64,000 bases of DNA from Chenopodium formosanum (Eukaryota > Streptophyta > Magnoliopsida > Caryophyllales > Amaranthaceae), in assembly GCA_024500155.1 (NCBI GenBank), contig CM044877.1:35481501-35545500 (forward strand), written 5' to 3'. How positions within the stretch are numbered: position 1 is the first letter of the stretch; each line of letters opens with the position of its first letter. Below are positions 44,305 through 55,182 of this stretch, piece by piece. Made by a program: the position numbers and the translations under genes. The notes beneath the pieces were generated by a model that was given only the letters and a program-made list of their open reading frames with translations, did no database searches and was not told the origin of the DNA.

Positions 44305-45060
44305 ATGACAATATTTCCAAATACGAATTGTTGCGCATTCTTCTTAAACGACAATATTTCCAAATATGGATTGTTGCGCATTCTTCTTAAACGACAATTT
44401 TTCCAAAAATTGGATTGTCATCCCCAACTGACAATATTTCCAAAAATGGATTGTCATGCATCTTCTTCAACGATAATTTTTCCAAGATTGGATTGTCATC
44501 TCTTGCAAAGTTTCCAAGCGTGGATTGTCGTGCTCCATCTCTGCTTGGCAATTTTTTCCAAGTTCGGATTGTCATCGCTGGCAAGTTTTTCGAGATTGGA
44601 TTGTCATACACCCAGTTCCCTATGGAAAAATTTCCCAAAGGATTGTTGTAGGACTCTATTCATCATAAATTTCGGCAAAGGTTCCTCAACGTGGATTATC
44701 ATTCATTTCAGTAAGTGGAAAATTTTCCCGAAGTGGATTGTCGGTCGACTCTTTTTTGCAAATGTTCCAAGTCGCGGATTGTCAATTGTGGCAATATTTT
44801 CCTAAAAGGATTTTCGCACAGCGTTGGCAAATTTCCAAGGTGGATTGCTTTCAAGAGTTATATTCCAAGATGTGGATTGTCGATCGTAGCAAAATTCTTA
44901 TGAAAGATTGTTACGAAGCACTGACAACTTTTCCCAAAAAATTGGATTTTGGCAAATTTTCTAAGATACGGATTGTCGCTTCATCGTGGCAACATTTCCA
45001 AGGATGGATTGTTACGAAGCATTGACAACTTTCCCTAAATCGGATTGTCATACATCATAC
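44305..45060 (+). repeat. Array of about 20 degenerate GGATTGTC hairpin units
   Basis: Units of about 30-46 bp with core TTTCCAAnnnTGGATTGTCAT. Many begin with GACAAT, so GACAAT...ATTGTC can pair around a CCAA...TTGG loop. It lies between the gag remnant and the polypurine tract of C2. Short frames across it are not conserved and not called. Confidence 0.85.
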
Positions 45061-45487
45061 AAGAGTTGTGTTGGCAACTATTCCCAAAGAAAACAGAATT
45101 GTCATCATAGCAAAAGTACCGACATACTTGTTCACAAGCAGCAAAGTGCCAACGTATTGGCATAACAGCATTAAGGATCAACAAGTAGTGATCTTTTAGA
45201 AGACTATCACAACGGAAATTGGAGGCAATTACAGGCGTAGCAGTCTTAAGGCGGTATTCTCTAGCTTGCGGAAGATCGTCACAACAAATCGGTTACTCCT
45301 CTAGAGACGTGTGCTCGACGGTGCAAGATACGCGTTTCTTAGCTCTCTTATCTATTTTAACTAACGCTAGTTTGTAGGTATCGGTGTTACAAGAATGATT
45401 TAGAATTGCAGAACGTTCTGAATCATTCTCCGTCCCTATCACTACTTTGACTTTTGTTTTTGAAACTGGCGTTTCTCAAACTCTGTT
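45061..45487 (+). other. C2 sequence between hairpin array and polypurine tract
   Basis: No gene or clear repeat is seen; a few degenerate hairpin-like words persist up to about 45120. Confidence 0.4.
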
Positions 45488-45501
45488 AAAGTGGGGGCTT
45501 C
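45488..45501 (+). other. Polypurine tract of C2
   Basis: AAAGTGGGGGCTTC directly before the 3' LTR, the usual Tat/Ogre-type plus-strand primer region. Confidence 0.8.
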
Positions 45502-47462
45502 TATAGACACCCATTAGTGTCTCCCAAAAACCAAACCCGGTGATGAGTATCTTTCACGTCGAATCATAATCGAATGAAGTGAAAGTGTGGAAAGTCTAGT
45601 GTTGCGGAAAGTTTTTAATTTCTTTTCTTTTCTCTTTGTTTTTGAAAATCTATTTTAAGAAAACAGCCAATACAGTTTGTTTGGTCCATGATATGGGTCC
45701 AATAGTATTGTAGTTGGACGAGGCTTGAAAAGAGCTTTCCAACGATATATTATAAGCCCAATTCCGATGAATATTGAGGAAGTTATGGCCAAATTACTAA
45801 ACTAAGCCCGGTATGAACCTTATATGCGGCCCAATGATCTAGAGGAGGGCCGAATATGGATTTATCATTCCTAATGCAATTAGGAGTGGTTTTAGTCTTC
45901 TAGATTCTTCTAGAAGATTCTTTTCATTCCTAATTCAATTAGCATTGATAAATTGACTTTTGTTGACTTTTTAGAGTTTTAATCAGAATAAAAGAGTGTT
46001 TTTGAGGAAACTACGATTTTATCCTCCTGTACGGTTAATTTTTATCTGATTTTAGAAAACGCGTCAAAAACATGATTAGCGCCTAACGCCAGCATTAGCG
46101 CCTGGCGCTAAGCTTGGCGCCTGGCGCTACCATTAGCGTCTAGCGCTAACTCTGTTTTTTCACGTCAGAACTCTGGTTCAATTTTCTATCTTTTTGGTTG
46201 ATTTTCTCTATAACTAGCCTCCTAAAATCTCCGTTTTCAATCATCTACAATCATCTACAATCATCAATTCTTATTCTCTCTAATTCTTTTCTCTCTTAAA
46301 GCTAGAAGCTTTCTCTTTTTCTCTTTTTTAAACCTACCCTTTTTTACAAAATTTCGCATTTACAAGACCTAGATACACCTAGCATTATTCAAAGTTGCCT
46401 TCGCCCTAGACGTGAAAGGTTTTAATTTCTGAGGGTTTGATCCCAAATCTTTATTTCAATTATTTAGTTTAATTGTTCGATTATTATTTTTCCTTGAAGT
46501 TACTATGTGTATTTTGTTATTAGAAAGAGATACGAGGCATCCAAGTAAGTGCTTTAATTGATTTATTGATATTATGATATAGAAATCATGTCTAGGTTGT
46601 TATTATGATTCCTAGCGTCATGTTAGGGTGTTTTGATCTTCCTAGTATCATGTTTAGGGTAACAACTATAATTTCTAATATCAAATATGACAATTGTGAT
46701 TCCTGTGATGATTCCTATTTTTCTTTCCTAATATTCATGTTAGTATCATATTAGGGTTTAATATTTGATTTTTAATGTTTAGTGACATGCTAGGGTTTGT
46801 TATTAATCTTGTTAGTATCATTTCTAGGATCTTGCTATTATTATGCTTTATTATTAACATGATTATTTTAATTATGATTATAATTTTATAATTATTATTA
46901 TTATGATTATTATTTTTATGATTATGTATTATGTTGCTTGATGCTTATTTATTGTTATTGCTTGATCACGCCTTTTATGCATGTTTAAAGGGAATTGGTA
47001 CTTGTAATCACGCTTAATAAGATAATTAATAATCTTGTTTAGGGTTAATTATGATTATAATTCAAGTGATCGCCAATAATAGTTTTGTTTGTGCATTAAT
47101 ATTCAACCAACATAGATTAAACAGGTTTAGGGTTAATCCTATTGATTGCATGTTAGTTAGAAAACGCACATGAATACGATAAGAATAAAGTAGAAGTCTA
47201 TTATAAGGGCAGGTTCAATCTCTTCTAGGTTGGATTTGTACCTTCATCCCCGAAATACTAGTCATGGTTCAAGACCTATTGGAGTTGACTATCTCATGGA
47301 TCGTTAAGGGGTGTAACCTTCACCTCGTGAACAGTTTACAAGTTTCTAAAACTTGTTGGCGACTCTTTTGCTCTATCTTCTTTCCCTTTGGACGCCACCG
47401 TACTTTAGTGTATGATCACAGTGGGATTCAAGCTAGTGATAATGCTTGAAATATTCCCTATA
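45502..47462 (+). repeat. 3' LTR of C2
   Basis: A 1961-bp LTR whose ends read TATAGACACC and CCCTATA (one change at each end relative to TGTAG/CTACA), followed by TSD GTAGG. Heat-shock units at 45897-45921, GGCGCY cluster at 46078-46155 and a TATA-like sequence near 46209-46217. Confidence 0.9.
45897..45921 (+). promoter_or_regulatory. Run of heat-shock-element units in C2 3' LTR
   Basis: Five contiguous alternating TTC/GAA units with one mismatch, core TTCTAGAAGATTC. Confidence 0.5.
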
Positions 47463-47761
47463 GTAGGTTAGGCTGTAACAAATTGTGTGTGTCCCTACAA
47501 TGGGGGGAATCTCCCTATTTATAGGGTCATTGGAAAATGTGCCCCTAATTAGGTCACTTTGACCTAATTCTGTTTGGCTGCATTGAATAACGACTTTGTC
47601 GGGCTTTGGGCCCATAAAGGCCGCCTTTTCTCCTAGATTCTGGGAATGACACGTGTCAATTGGGGATTGGTACAATCTAGACTAATTTGGGTAGGACATG
47701 TGTCACCACCTGGTTGGCCCACGTGGCATGGGTAAAATTACCCAAAACATTTGCCCCTCAC

Positions 47762-48183
47762 AGATGTGATGTGGGCCGCCACGTGGCATCTGTGACACGT
47801 GTCACTCAGCTACTTTTTAACTGCGAAATTTTAACCTTTCACATTCCAGGAAAAATCGCAAGAATACCCCTGTATTTACCCCTCTATAATTACAATTTTA
47901 CCCTTCTTATTTTGGAAGTTTTCAAAGCTTTTTAGAGAGAGAAAGTCAAAAGTTTTAGAGAGAGAGAGAGTTTGACTTACGTCTGTGTATAAACACAAAC
48001 TTCGCTTCTTTTTCGCTTGCCCTAGTCGGTTTAGTAACCGCTTGTGCCATATACAAGCAAGGTCACCTTCAACCAGCACAATGCAGCCGGTCAACACTTT
48101 TCTCCCTCTAGAGTTAGATTATAAAGTACTGTCTCTACCCCCTTCAGCTCATTCTTTTTCATTTGTGTACTTTTATTAAATAA
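47762..48183 (+). promoter_or_regulatory. Upstream region of the antisense ORF, with G-box palindromes
   Basis: Contains GCCACGTGGC (47778-47787) and the perfect 14-bp palindrome GTGACACGTGTCAC (47792-47805), a TATA-like CTCTATAATTA (about 47881-47891), then GA-rich sequence resembling a 5' UTR. CACGTG cores are plant bZIP/bHLH targets. A promoter for the downstream gene is inferred. Confidence 0.4.
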
Positions 48184-50983
48184 ATGGACTCATCACCAAC
48201 ACATACGACACAACCTAGGTCAATAGTCAGCCGGTCTCTTAGTACAGCAGAGTCTAGGACTGGGAGTGCCGACTCTGAGTGCATAGAGCAATTTTGTACA
48301 TCCCCCCAACCGACCATCTATGTGTCTGTGCAGGACACAATGGCTAGAACTAAACAAACAGCCACCAGACGGCATAGAAGAGACAAAACATTGGAAATGT
48401 TGTCCGAAGAATTGACCCCGGTTGAGGGGGGAGAGATGCATGAGGATTTGGGAGATTACTCCCCGTCTGGGATCCCTAGGACCCCTAGTGATACAATTTT
48501 GGATGAATATGAGGGTAGAGACCATAAGGAAACTGTCTCCCAAATGGAACTCTGACTCAGGGACGGGGAAGAGTCTGCGTTTGGCTCGGGGTCAGCCGAT
48601 GAAGAAGTCTCTCAAGAGAGAGACGGGGGAAACTCTGAAGATAGCAGTGATGCTCCCCTCTCCCCGCTTGAGGATAGCAAGGTTGAGGAAAAGAAAAAAT
48701 AGAACAAAAAGGCATACCCCTTTGCAATCCACGTCTCTGCTAAAGATAGAGAGGGCATGGCGAAAAGGATTGAAAACTTTGTACTCAAATGACCCTTGGG
48801 GGAAGGATATACGATCCGAGTGCCGCCTAAGCTGGGCACCGTCTCTTAGAAGGATGATCAGGAGAACGCCAATGCCTACTTTGGCTGCTATAAGGCGGCG
48901 TTTCTAGCTGGCCTCCGGTTCCCCCTCTACGACGCTGTGAAAGCCATCCTTAGAGGTTATGGCCTAGGCTTTTGGTAGTTAACCCCAAACTCATGGGCTA
49001 ACATTCTTGGGTATGTCACCGCCTGCGAGATGCAGGGTCTGAACCTCAGCTGGGAGGCTTTTGCACATATGAACTATCTTAGCCGCAACCCAGGCTGTTA
49101 GAGAGTGTGGTACACTTTGACACTTATCCCAAATACCAAATGAACTTGGACAAGGTGTCCAAATATGACAACTGGAAATGTCGGTTCTATCTGCTGTCTG
49201 CCCCCACCCGGCGGGAAAACCATGAACTGCGCCGGTATAATAAGAAACCTGGCCTTCTTGGTCAGAAATGTGCTCTTCCCCGGATCCTAAAGGACGATTA
49301 TGACAAAATCATAGAGACAGGGTTCTTTGAGCTTAAAACCGAGACTTTCTCAACCGGGGATGTAATAAAGGTTCCAAAAAATTGGATACCCATGTGCACG
49401 TGATTGAGAAACGAGGCGTTCTTGTCCACCTACGGGTTGAGCAAAATGTTCACAAAGTGTATGTTTGCTGCACATCCGGCAAAATGCCATTTGTACTATT
49501 GCTCTGTCGGCTAATTATGCTATTGTACTAAGTGTTTGTTTGTTTTTGTAGAAGAAGTTTGAGGATGCTTCCAGACGAGAAGACCCCCAAACGGTCCCCC
49601 GCTCAAATCCTCAAGGATCTGGCGGAGGCTAGAGCAGCTGAGTTAAAAGCTAAGGTAAGAACCCGCCTAGCCCGTTGACTCAACATTCACGAGAGAATTA
49701 TTGGTTGTATGCCTGCTAAACAATTTTATTTGCAGGGTGGAGAGGTCTCCAAGTCCTTCACCAAGCATCTATTCAAGCGGGGACGAGACGACACCGCCTC
49801 TACCCCCGCTAAGTCTGCCAAAACTGCTTCCGGGTAGACGGCTCCATATGGCTCTTCTAAGAAAAACCGTCTGCGCATCGGGGGGAGGAACGTTACACTA
49901 GGAAGCTTCGGACTTGGCCAGGGGTTCTCCGGTTCCATCCGGGCTCTCCACGCTTGTGGGTGATGCAAGCCTTCAGGGTCTTGAAGGTACATATAATCCT
50001 TTCAAATCTTCGCCTGAGCATGGATGGACCTTGCGAGTGAAATCTCACTCTCAACAGACCTCTTCGTCAAACAACCGACATCAAGTTGGTGCCGCCTAAT
50101 CGCCTATATAGCTCACTCACCTAGTTTCATATATGGTGTAGATCAATCCCTCCGATGGCCAGACGTGCAGGTGCATGCCTAGGCCATGCTTACAACTATC
50201 TCCAAGAATGAGAATGACGCAATTCCAAGCATAGAGACGTTCAACCTGGAAAGCATCATGAGCCTCTTATATGAGATATGACTGCTTTTTGAGAAATAAT
50301 AAGTATAATCTCGCTTGTATTTTTCACACCGTTTGCGTCTGCAGGTTATGCTCAGAGTTGATGGGCTCAAGCGGCCATACAACCGGAAGAGAGAGGAGGT
50401 AAAAAGAGCTAATAGATCGGCTAGGGATTCTGAAGATGTTGCACAATATCAATGTACAATAAATGAACTTGAATCTAAAGTCGTGGAAATGAAACAGGCG
50501 AAGAAAATCAGGGGCCTGACTACAGTTCTGGAGAAGGCCAAGAAGAAAACCAATGATGCTGAAACCTCTCTAAAAAAGGCTCAGGACAACCTCAAGGCTG
50601 TGTAGGATGTTGCCTAAGAGAATATTGATATCAAAGCAGAGGTTGAGCGTCTGAAGCAGGAAGTTGAGTAGGTTAAGAAGAACATCCAGGTTACAATTGA
50701 GGCGGAGCAAAATCGCCTAATTACTTAGAATGAGACCGACTCGGACACCTAGATGAAGATTGCTTGGAGTGTGCTCCAACCGGGGAAGGAGTATGGCATT
50801 TGGGCACTTGCTTTTCAATACGCTGAGGATGATGTATATAAGAGAGAGAAAGGGCAGCCAAAGCTTGAGTCGTTCGAAGCCTGGGCGAATGCAGAGATTG
50901 AGGAGCCGGTTGAGGAGCTTCCTGCAGCCGGCAAGGCTGTTGAGCACCAGTCTGATGAAGAGCAGCCCAAGAAGTGGGACTAG
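48184..50983 (+). pseudogene. Decayed antisense ORF (Transposase_28-like, coiled coil) of a Retand/RIRE2-like element
   Basis: Plus-strand gene beside minus-oriented LTR F, the arrangement of antisense ORFs in Tat-type elements. Frame 48184-49101 gives a Ser/Thr-rich start, then FAIHVSAKDREGMAKRIENF and AAFLAGLRFPLYDAVKAIL with ILGYVTACEMQGLNLSW. This pattern fits the 'putative gypsy type transposon' family. After a frameshift come WKCRFYLLSAPTRRENHE and splice-bounded exons (about 49552-49653 and 49736 on). From about 50345 a Lys/Glu coiled coil leads to a conserved tail (50753-50983). In-frame stops lie at 48553, 48700, 48790, 48847, 48976, 49099, 50603, 50615, 50669, 50726 and 50750. Function in the family is unknown. 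Confidence 0.65.
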
Positions 50984-51189
50984 GCGGGTCAACTCTAGTT
51001 TTCAGCGGAAATATGCTAAATTGTTTCTTCCGACCTGTGAGTCATGTATTTGAATGTTTCAATCAACAATTTTTTAAGTTTATTTCTTCCCGGATGGTGA
51101 TCCGGTTCAACATTTCTCCCCGGGTCTTACTGGCTGGGTTTATCTATGAACGTACTGACTGAGTTGGCTTTGCATTTCTGAATTTAAAT

Positions 51190-51357
51190 TTTCACTTAAA
51201 TTTTTCTTATACATATATGCTTGAATTTTTGCCTAACTCAATAAGAGTATGCGACAGGTATCATCCCGGTTGTACTACTAAATTTTAATTTGCGCTTAAA
51301 TTCTTCTTATATATATATATATGCTTGAATTTTTGCCTAACTCAATAAGAGTATGCG
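51190..51357. repeat. Tandem duplication of about 99 bp with a TA tract
   Basis: Units 51190-51253 and 51289-51357 share CTTGAATTTTTGCCTAACTC and AATAAGAGTATGCG. The second has an expanded TA microsatellite. They lie in the noncoding region after the antisense ORF. Confidence 0.8.
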
Positions 51358-51359
51358 GC

Positions 51360-51939
51360 TGTAGGCGTCGTTCGAAATGCGCCTACGTTAAAGCATGTGG
51401 TGAATATGCTTGACACTCATAGGAAGTGGGAAATGACATATACGATTAGGAACAAGGAAAGTAGGGAGCCGCCAACAAGTTTTTAAGGAACTTGTAAACC
51501 GTTCACGGATCATAAAAGGCAACCACAATAAGGGACAACGAAAGGCAACAACGATTGACCCTTGAAGGTTACACGCCATTCATAGTCCATGAGATTACTA
51601 ACTCCATATGGTTTGGAACCACGAAAGGAGGATCGGGGATAATGGTACGAAGTGAGTTATTGAGTCACATTCGCCCGTATTCGCCTCTACTCGATTCTTA
51701 TAGTGAAAAGCGATTCCTATGATCTCAAAGGCAAGCATTCAATTTTCTCCAAACTATTATTATGCTAAATTGGTTGAATATTAATGCACTCATAATTCTA
51801 AAATATCGTGATCACTTTAATTAATAACAAGATTAAAAAGGAACCTAAACCAGTTGTCCAAATTATCTTATTAGTCGTGATTTTTGATTTCATATTCTCT
51901 TTAACATGCAATATGGTGATCAATAATATATAATAGAAC
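51360..51939 (-). repeat. Segment X: LTR-like fragment, minus orientation
   Basis: Starts TGTAGGCG with a GTAGGCG/CGCCTAC fold-back. It shares the U5-like sequence around AACAAGTTTTTAAGGAACTT with C-family LTRs but is otherwise diverged. A second copy lies at 57006-57572. Its right side is cut by the LTR at 51940. Confidence 0.65.
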
Positions 51940-53691
51940 TGATGCATGCCATTTATGGCACTCTTAGGCTAGGTTTTCTTCATATTTTTATGATCGTCTT
52001 TAGTCTATTATGTCGTGTTTTTAGGTAATAATGCTTGAATTGTGTGTTTGTGTGTAAGTTTAGAGAAATGCGTGCTTTTAATGATTTTCTTATTATTTTA
52101 TTCATTTCTCGGCTATTTCTCTCGCTTCTCCGTTTCTTTGACTTGTTATGTAGCTATGTCGAGTTCCCCGGGATTTAATCATCGAAGAGGGAGCTCAAGC
52201 GTATTTAAGGAAGTCAATGGAGCAAATTCGGGAAGCCAATTGATATGTTCATTTTATATAGTATTTTACCTCCGTACCTTGGTCATAATTAGTAGTGTTT
52301 TTGGCTCTTTAGAGCCCCTTTTATTACTAATTGGTGTTTTCTAGTGTTTTCGTAGATTTGGTTGACTTTTGGAGGGATTTGCACTTTTGGAGCATTTTCC
52401 CGAGATATTATGGAGTTTCTACGAGCATTGAAGATGCACGACCATCCTTCATAGCCTAGGGCCGGTTAGAGCCATCGAACCGGTGATTAAGGGCTCGGTG
52501 TATGTGATACCGGGGCATTTGGACCGAGTATTAAGGACCCGAAGAGGAAATCCAGATTGGCTTGAAGAATTGGATCCCAATCGAAGTCAAAAGAGTGGCC
52601 CAAGAGTGCCACCCGGCCAAAAGAGCTCCTGCCCGAAGGCGCGCCCGACCGGGCGGGGGAAGCAAAGCTAGCGCCCGAACCCGCGCCCGGCCGAGCGCGA
52701 GAGACACACCTGGTGAGTAAAAAGGCGCGCCCGATTGGACGGTGCCTTGCCCGATTGGGCGCGTGTCATTATTAGGATGCTTTAATCGTCGTTTAAGTTT
52801 GTTTTAGTTGAGGATTCTTGCTTAATATAAATACTTTTTCGTTAAGCGAGTTTAGTATCTTCTTTTACTCTTTCTTAATTATTCTCTTAGATTTTCTCTC
52901 TCTACTTAGTTTTTAGATTAGTTTTCTCTCTAATACTTTGTTCTTAACTCTACTCTTAATTCCAGATTACTTTGGTAACGATTTCTTTTCTCTTAATCTT
53001 AGTTATTTATTGTCTTAAAAAAAAAATCTTAGTTATTTATTTATTCCTTTGATCATGTCTTGTTTTATTGCTTTGATTAGTTTTGATTTAATTATGTGTG
53101 AGTAGTTTTATTTCTAGGGTTTGTGGGGATCCATAAATAATATGAAGGGGTAATTTATTATTGTTGATTATCAATGCTAGATTAATTTCCTATTGATTGA
53201 TTTAATGCTCTGTGACTAGATTAGGCCTGATCTTTTACGCATGAGTTTGATAATATTGATTCGAGAGATGAGAATTGATGTTTAGGTCTAGTTTCAATAG
53301 GTAAGTTAATTTATAAATGGTTAAGTCGAGATTCGAGAGATGAGATTTAATACCGGTAGATTAATTATGTGATTGTAGTATGCAGCGAAAGACCTTTATG
53401 ATCTGATTAATTTACGCATTGATGATTGATTATTATGTTTAACCCTGGAATGTTATTTATTGGTGAACCTGTGCCCTAGGCCTTTATTCATTGTTTTCTC
53501 TTTACTCTTAATCTCCGTAGTTTTGTTTTATATCCATATTATTAAATTATTACTTGATAATTTAGATTGCTTTAATTAATTAGGAATAGAAAGACCAGTT
53601 TCCCTGTGGATTCGAGCCTACTTCCCTATCTACATTAGTTAGAGGATTTCGAAATTATTTTTGATTGGGTGATTACGACTTTAGCCTGTCA
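51940..53691 (+). repeat. Athila-like LTR related to element B, apparently solo
   Basis: TGATGCATGCC to CCTGTCA, 1752 bp, similar to the inverted 6774-8179 LTR over most of its length. TATA box 52826-52833; GC palindromes (GCGCGCCCGACCGGGCG type) at about 52637-52765 upstream of it. No PBS follows and the flanks AGAAC and CCAAG do not match, so a deletion or recombination accompanied its formation. Confidence 0.78.
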
Positions 53692-55068
53692 CCAAGCATG
53701 CAAGTCAAGCAACCAAGCAAGCTCCGCGACCCTGAGCAACAAAGCAACAACCCCGTGTAACTACGCAACGCAGTAGCCAGAGCAGTCTTGCGTGCAGCAC
53801 ACTCGAGCAAGCCACACAGCCCAGCAGCGCAGCCGCACACCCATAAGCCGCGGGCGCGGGCCCTACTGCCGTGGGTGCGGGGTCTGCTAGTGCGGGCGCG
53901 GGTGGCTGCACCTCAAAAGCAGCAAATTCGAGCAGGAACTCACCGCGGCCTGGCCGTGGCCACCCTGTGGGCGCGGGTTTTGGCAGTGGGCGCGACTTCC
54001 CTCGTGCTCTGTTCTCCTCTGCGAGCGCGGCCGATTTCTCTGCGGGCGCGACATTATAGGTTTATTCGCGATTTAACTTCTTTTATCCGTTTGTATATAT
54101 ATTGTACGACTTTATTTAGTCTACATACATGAAATTCCTTAGTTTTAGAATAGTTTCTCTTTCCTCTAAGGAGGATTAGGTTAGTTTAGGAGTCTCTCTC
54201 TCTAGATTAGGAGTAGTTTTAGAGAGAAAAAGTGAGGGATTTTTATGGTGATTGAGAGATTGAAGATACAAGGGTGACAATTGTGTTGAATATCTTCTCT
54301 ATTATCAATGAGCATTCTTAACTCTATCTCACCTTATTACTTTGTTTAATTTCATGTTTGTTTGGTTTAATTTTGATATTTGATTCTTGATAGTGTAATT
54401 GTTCTTGATATATTGTTGATTCTTGATTTCTGTAGTTGATTGTTGATAGATGATGATATTTGAGTAGTTGTTGGCTAGGAAGAGGGTGAAATTTGTATGA
54501 TTGATTAATGGTGATTAATTTGGGAATTGTGTTGATTGATTGTTGAGATTAAAGTGATTAATGAAGGTTTGCATGTGTGTAATTCGATTAGGCCTTGAGA
54601 ATTATGCTAGATTGCATTGTAATTGCTGATGACACGAACAATTGATTTAGGAATTACAATTATCGATTGGTTTTGATTGTGATTCTCTTAGTTTTTTTTA
54701 TTCATAGTGAACCATAGCTTAACAATTAGGAGATAGCTCTTTGATTCCTATTGATTACTCTTATCATTAGTCTTCACAACCTTTGATTAACACACTCTTC
54801 TCAAGTTGTTGCAATTGACATGATTACTTGTTGATCCCTGTTCCTAGTGTTTTATTCGTTTGGTTGCTTGTTTTGTTAGTTGTTAGTGTTACATCTTACC
54901 TTCGATTTCGACCTAGGTTAGGCTCATAATTTAAAGTGCTTAAACATTACCGTTCCTTTTGGTTCGACCCTTGACTTGCCTCTATACTCGTTTTTAGGTT
55001 TGTTAAGTGTTTATAAATTTAGTTTGACAGAGGGAATATTAGATAACGACCTAGTTTTCCACTCGTCA
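53692..55068 (+). repeat. 5' LTR of element D, left end missing
   Basis: Ends ACTCGTCA just before a degenerate PBS. The downstream half follows the same layout as LTR A (GGTTAG words, GAG-rich tract, closing region with GTTCGACCC). The left part is GC-rich. Confidence 0.7.
53848..54101 (+). promoter_or_regulatory. GC-rich repeat cluster and TATA box of element D LTR
   Basis: Five or more copies of GCGGGCGCGRS-type words (about 53850, 53898, 53967, 53990, 54042) lie directly upstream of TATATATA (54094-54101). The role is inferred from position. Confidence 0.45.
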
Positions 55069-55071
55069 AAA

Positions 55072-55089
55072 TGACGCTTTTTCCGGGGA
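55072..55089 (+). other. Degenerate primer-binding site of element D
   Basis: TGACGCTTTTTCCGGGGA matches the tRNA-Asp-type PBS at 14 of 18 positions, four bases after the LTR end. Confidence 0.6.
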
Positions 55090-55182
55090 AAGGTGTCTAT
55101 GTTTGAATGTTTTTGATTACTTGAGTTAAGGTCTTTGTATATAGTTTTCCTTTATTTGATTTTTGTTTGTTTTGTGAAAAAA

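Larger units (their letters stand above)
31702..47462 (+). mobile_element. Element C2: Tat/Ogre-like gag-only element carrying nested insertions
   Basis: 5' LTR 31702-37088, PBS 37095-37112, leader, gag 38703-39821, 3' noncoding region, polypurine tract 45488-45501, 3' LTR 45502-47462. TSD GTAGG at 31697-31701 and 47463-47467. Nested in it are a Tekay-like solo LTR with an internal foldback element, a Helitron, and a solo C-type LTR. No pol sequence is present, so C2 is non-autonomous or internally deleted. Confidence 0.88.
31487..47749 (-). repeat. LTR F (Retand/RIRE2-like 3' LTR), split by element C2
   Basis: The two halves, 31487-31701 and 47468-47749, total about 500 bp once C2 and its TSD are removed. 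The outer ends are inverted copies of TGTTTTGGGTA. Read on the minus strand it has a TATA box TATAAATA (about 47515-47522), G-box palindromes upstream of it (GACACGTGTC at 47648-47657; CCACGTGG at 47719-47726) and a U5 GTCGGAGGCGGAGC motif common in Tat-type LTRs. A purine tract (GTGAGGGGCAAA, minus sense, about 47750-47761) abuts the right edge, so this is the 3' LTR of a minus-strand element. Confidence 0.62.

Noticed and set aside
44305..45025. Overlapping frames of 60-166 codons across the GGATTGTC array
   Set aside because: Product of the repeat; several frames on both strands, none with a recognisable domain.
53705..54132. GC-rich frames of 60-114 codons in the D LTR
   Set aside because: Short GC repeats read in several frames; Ala/Arg/Pro-rich with no domain, directly upstream of a TATA box.
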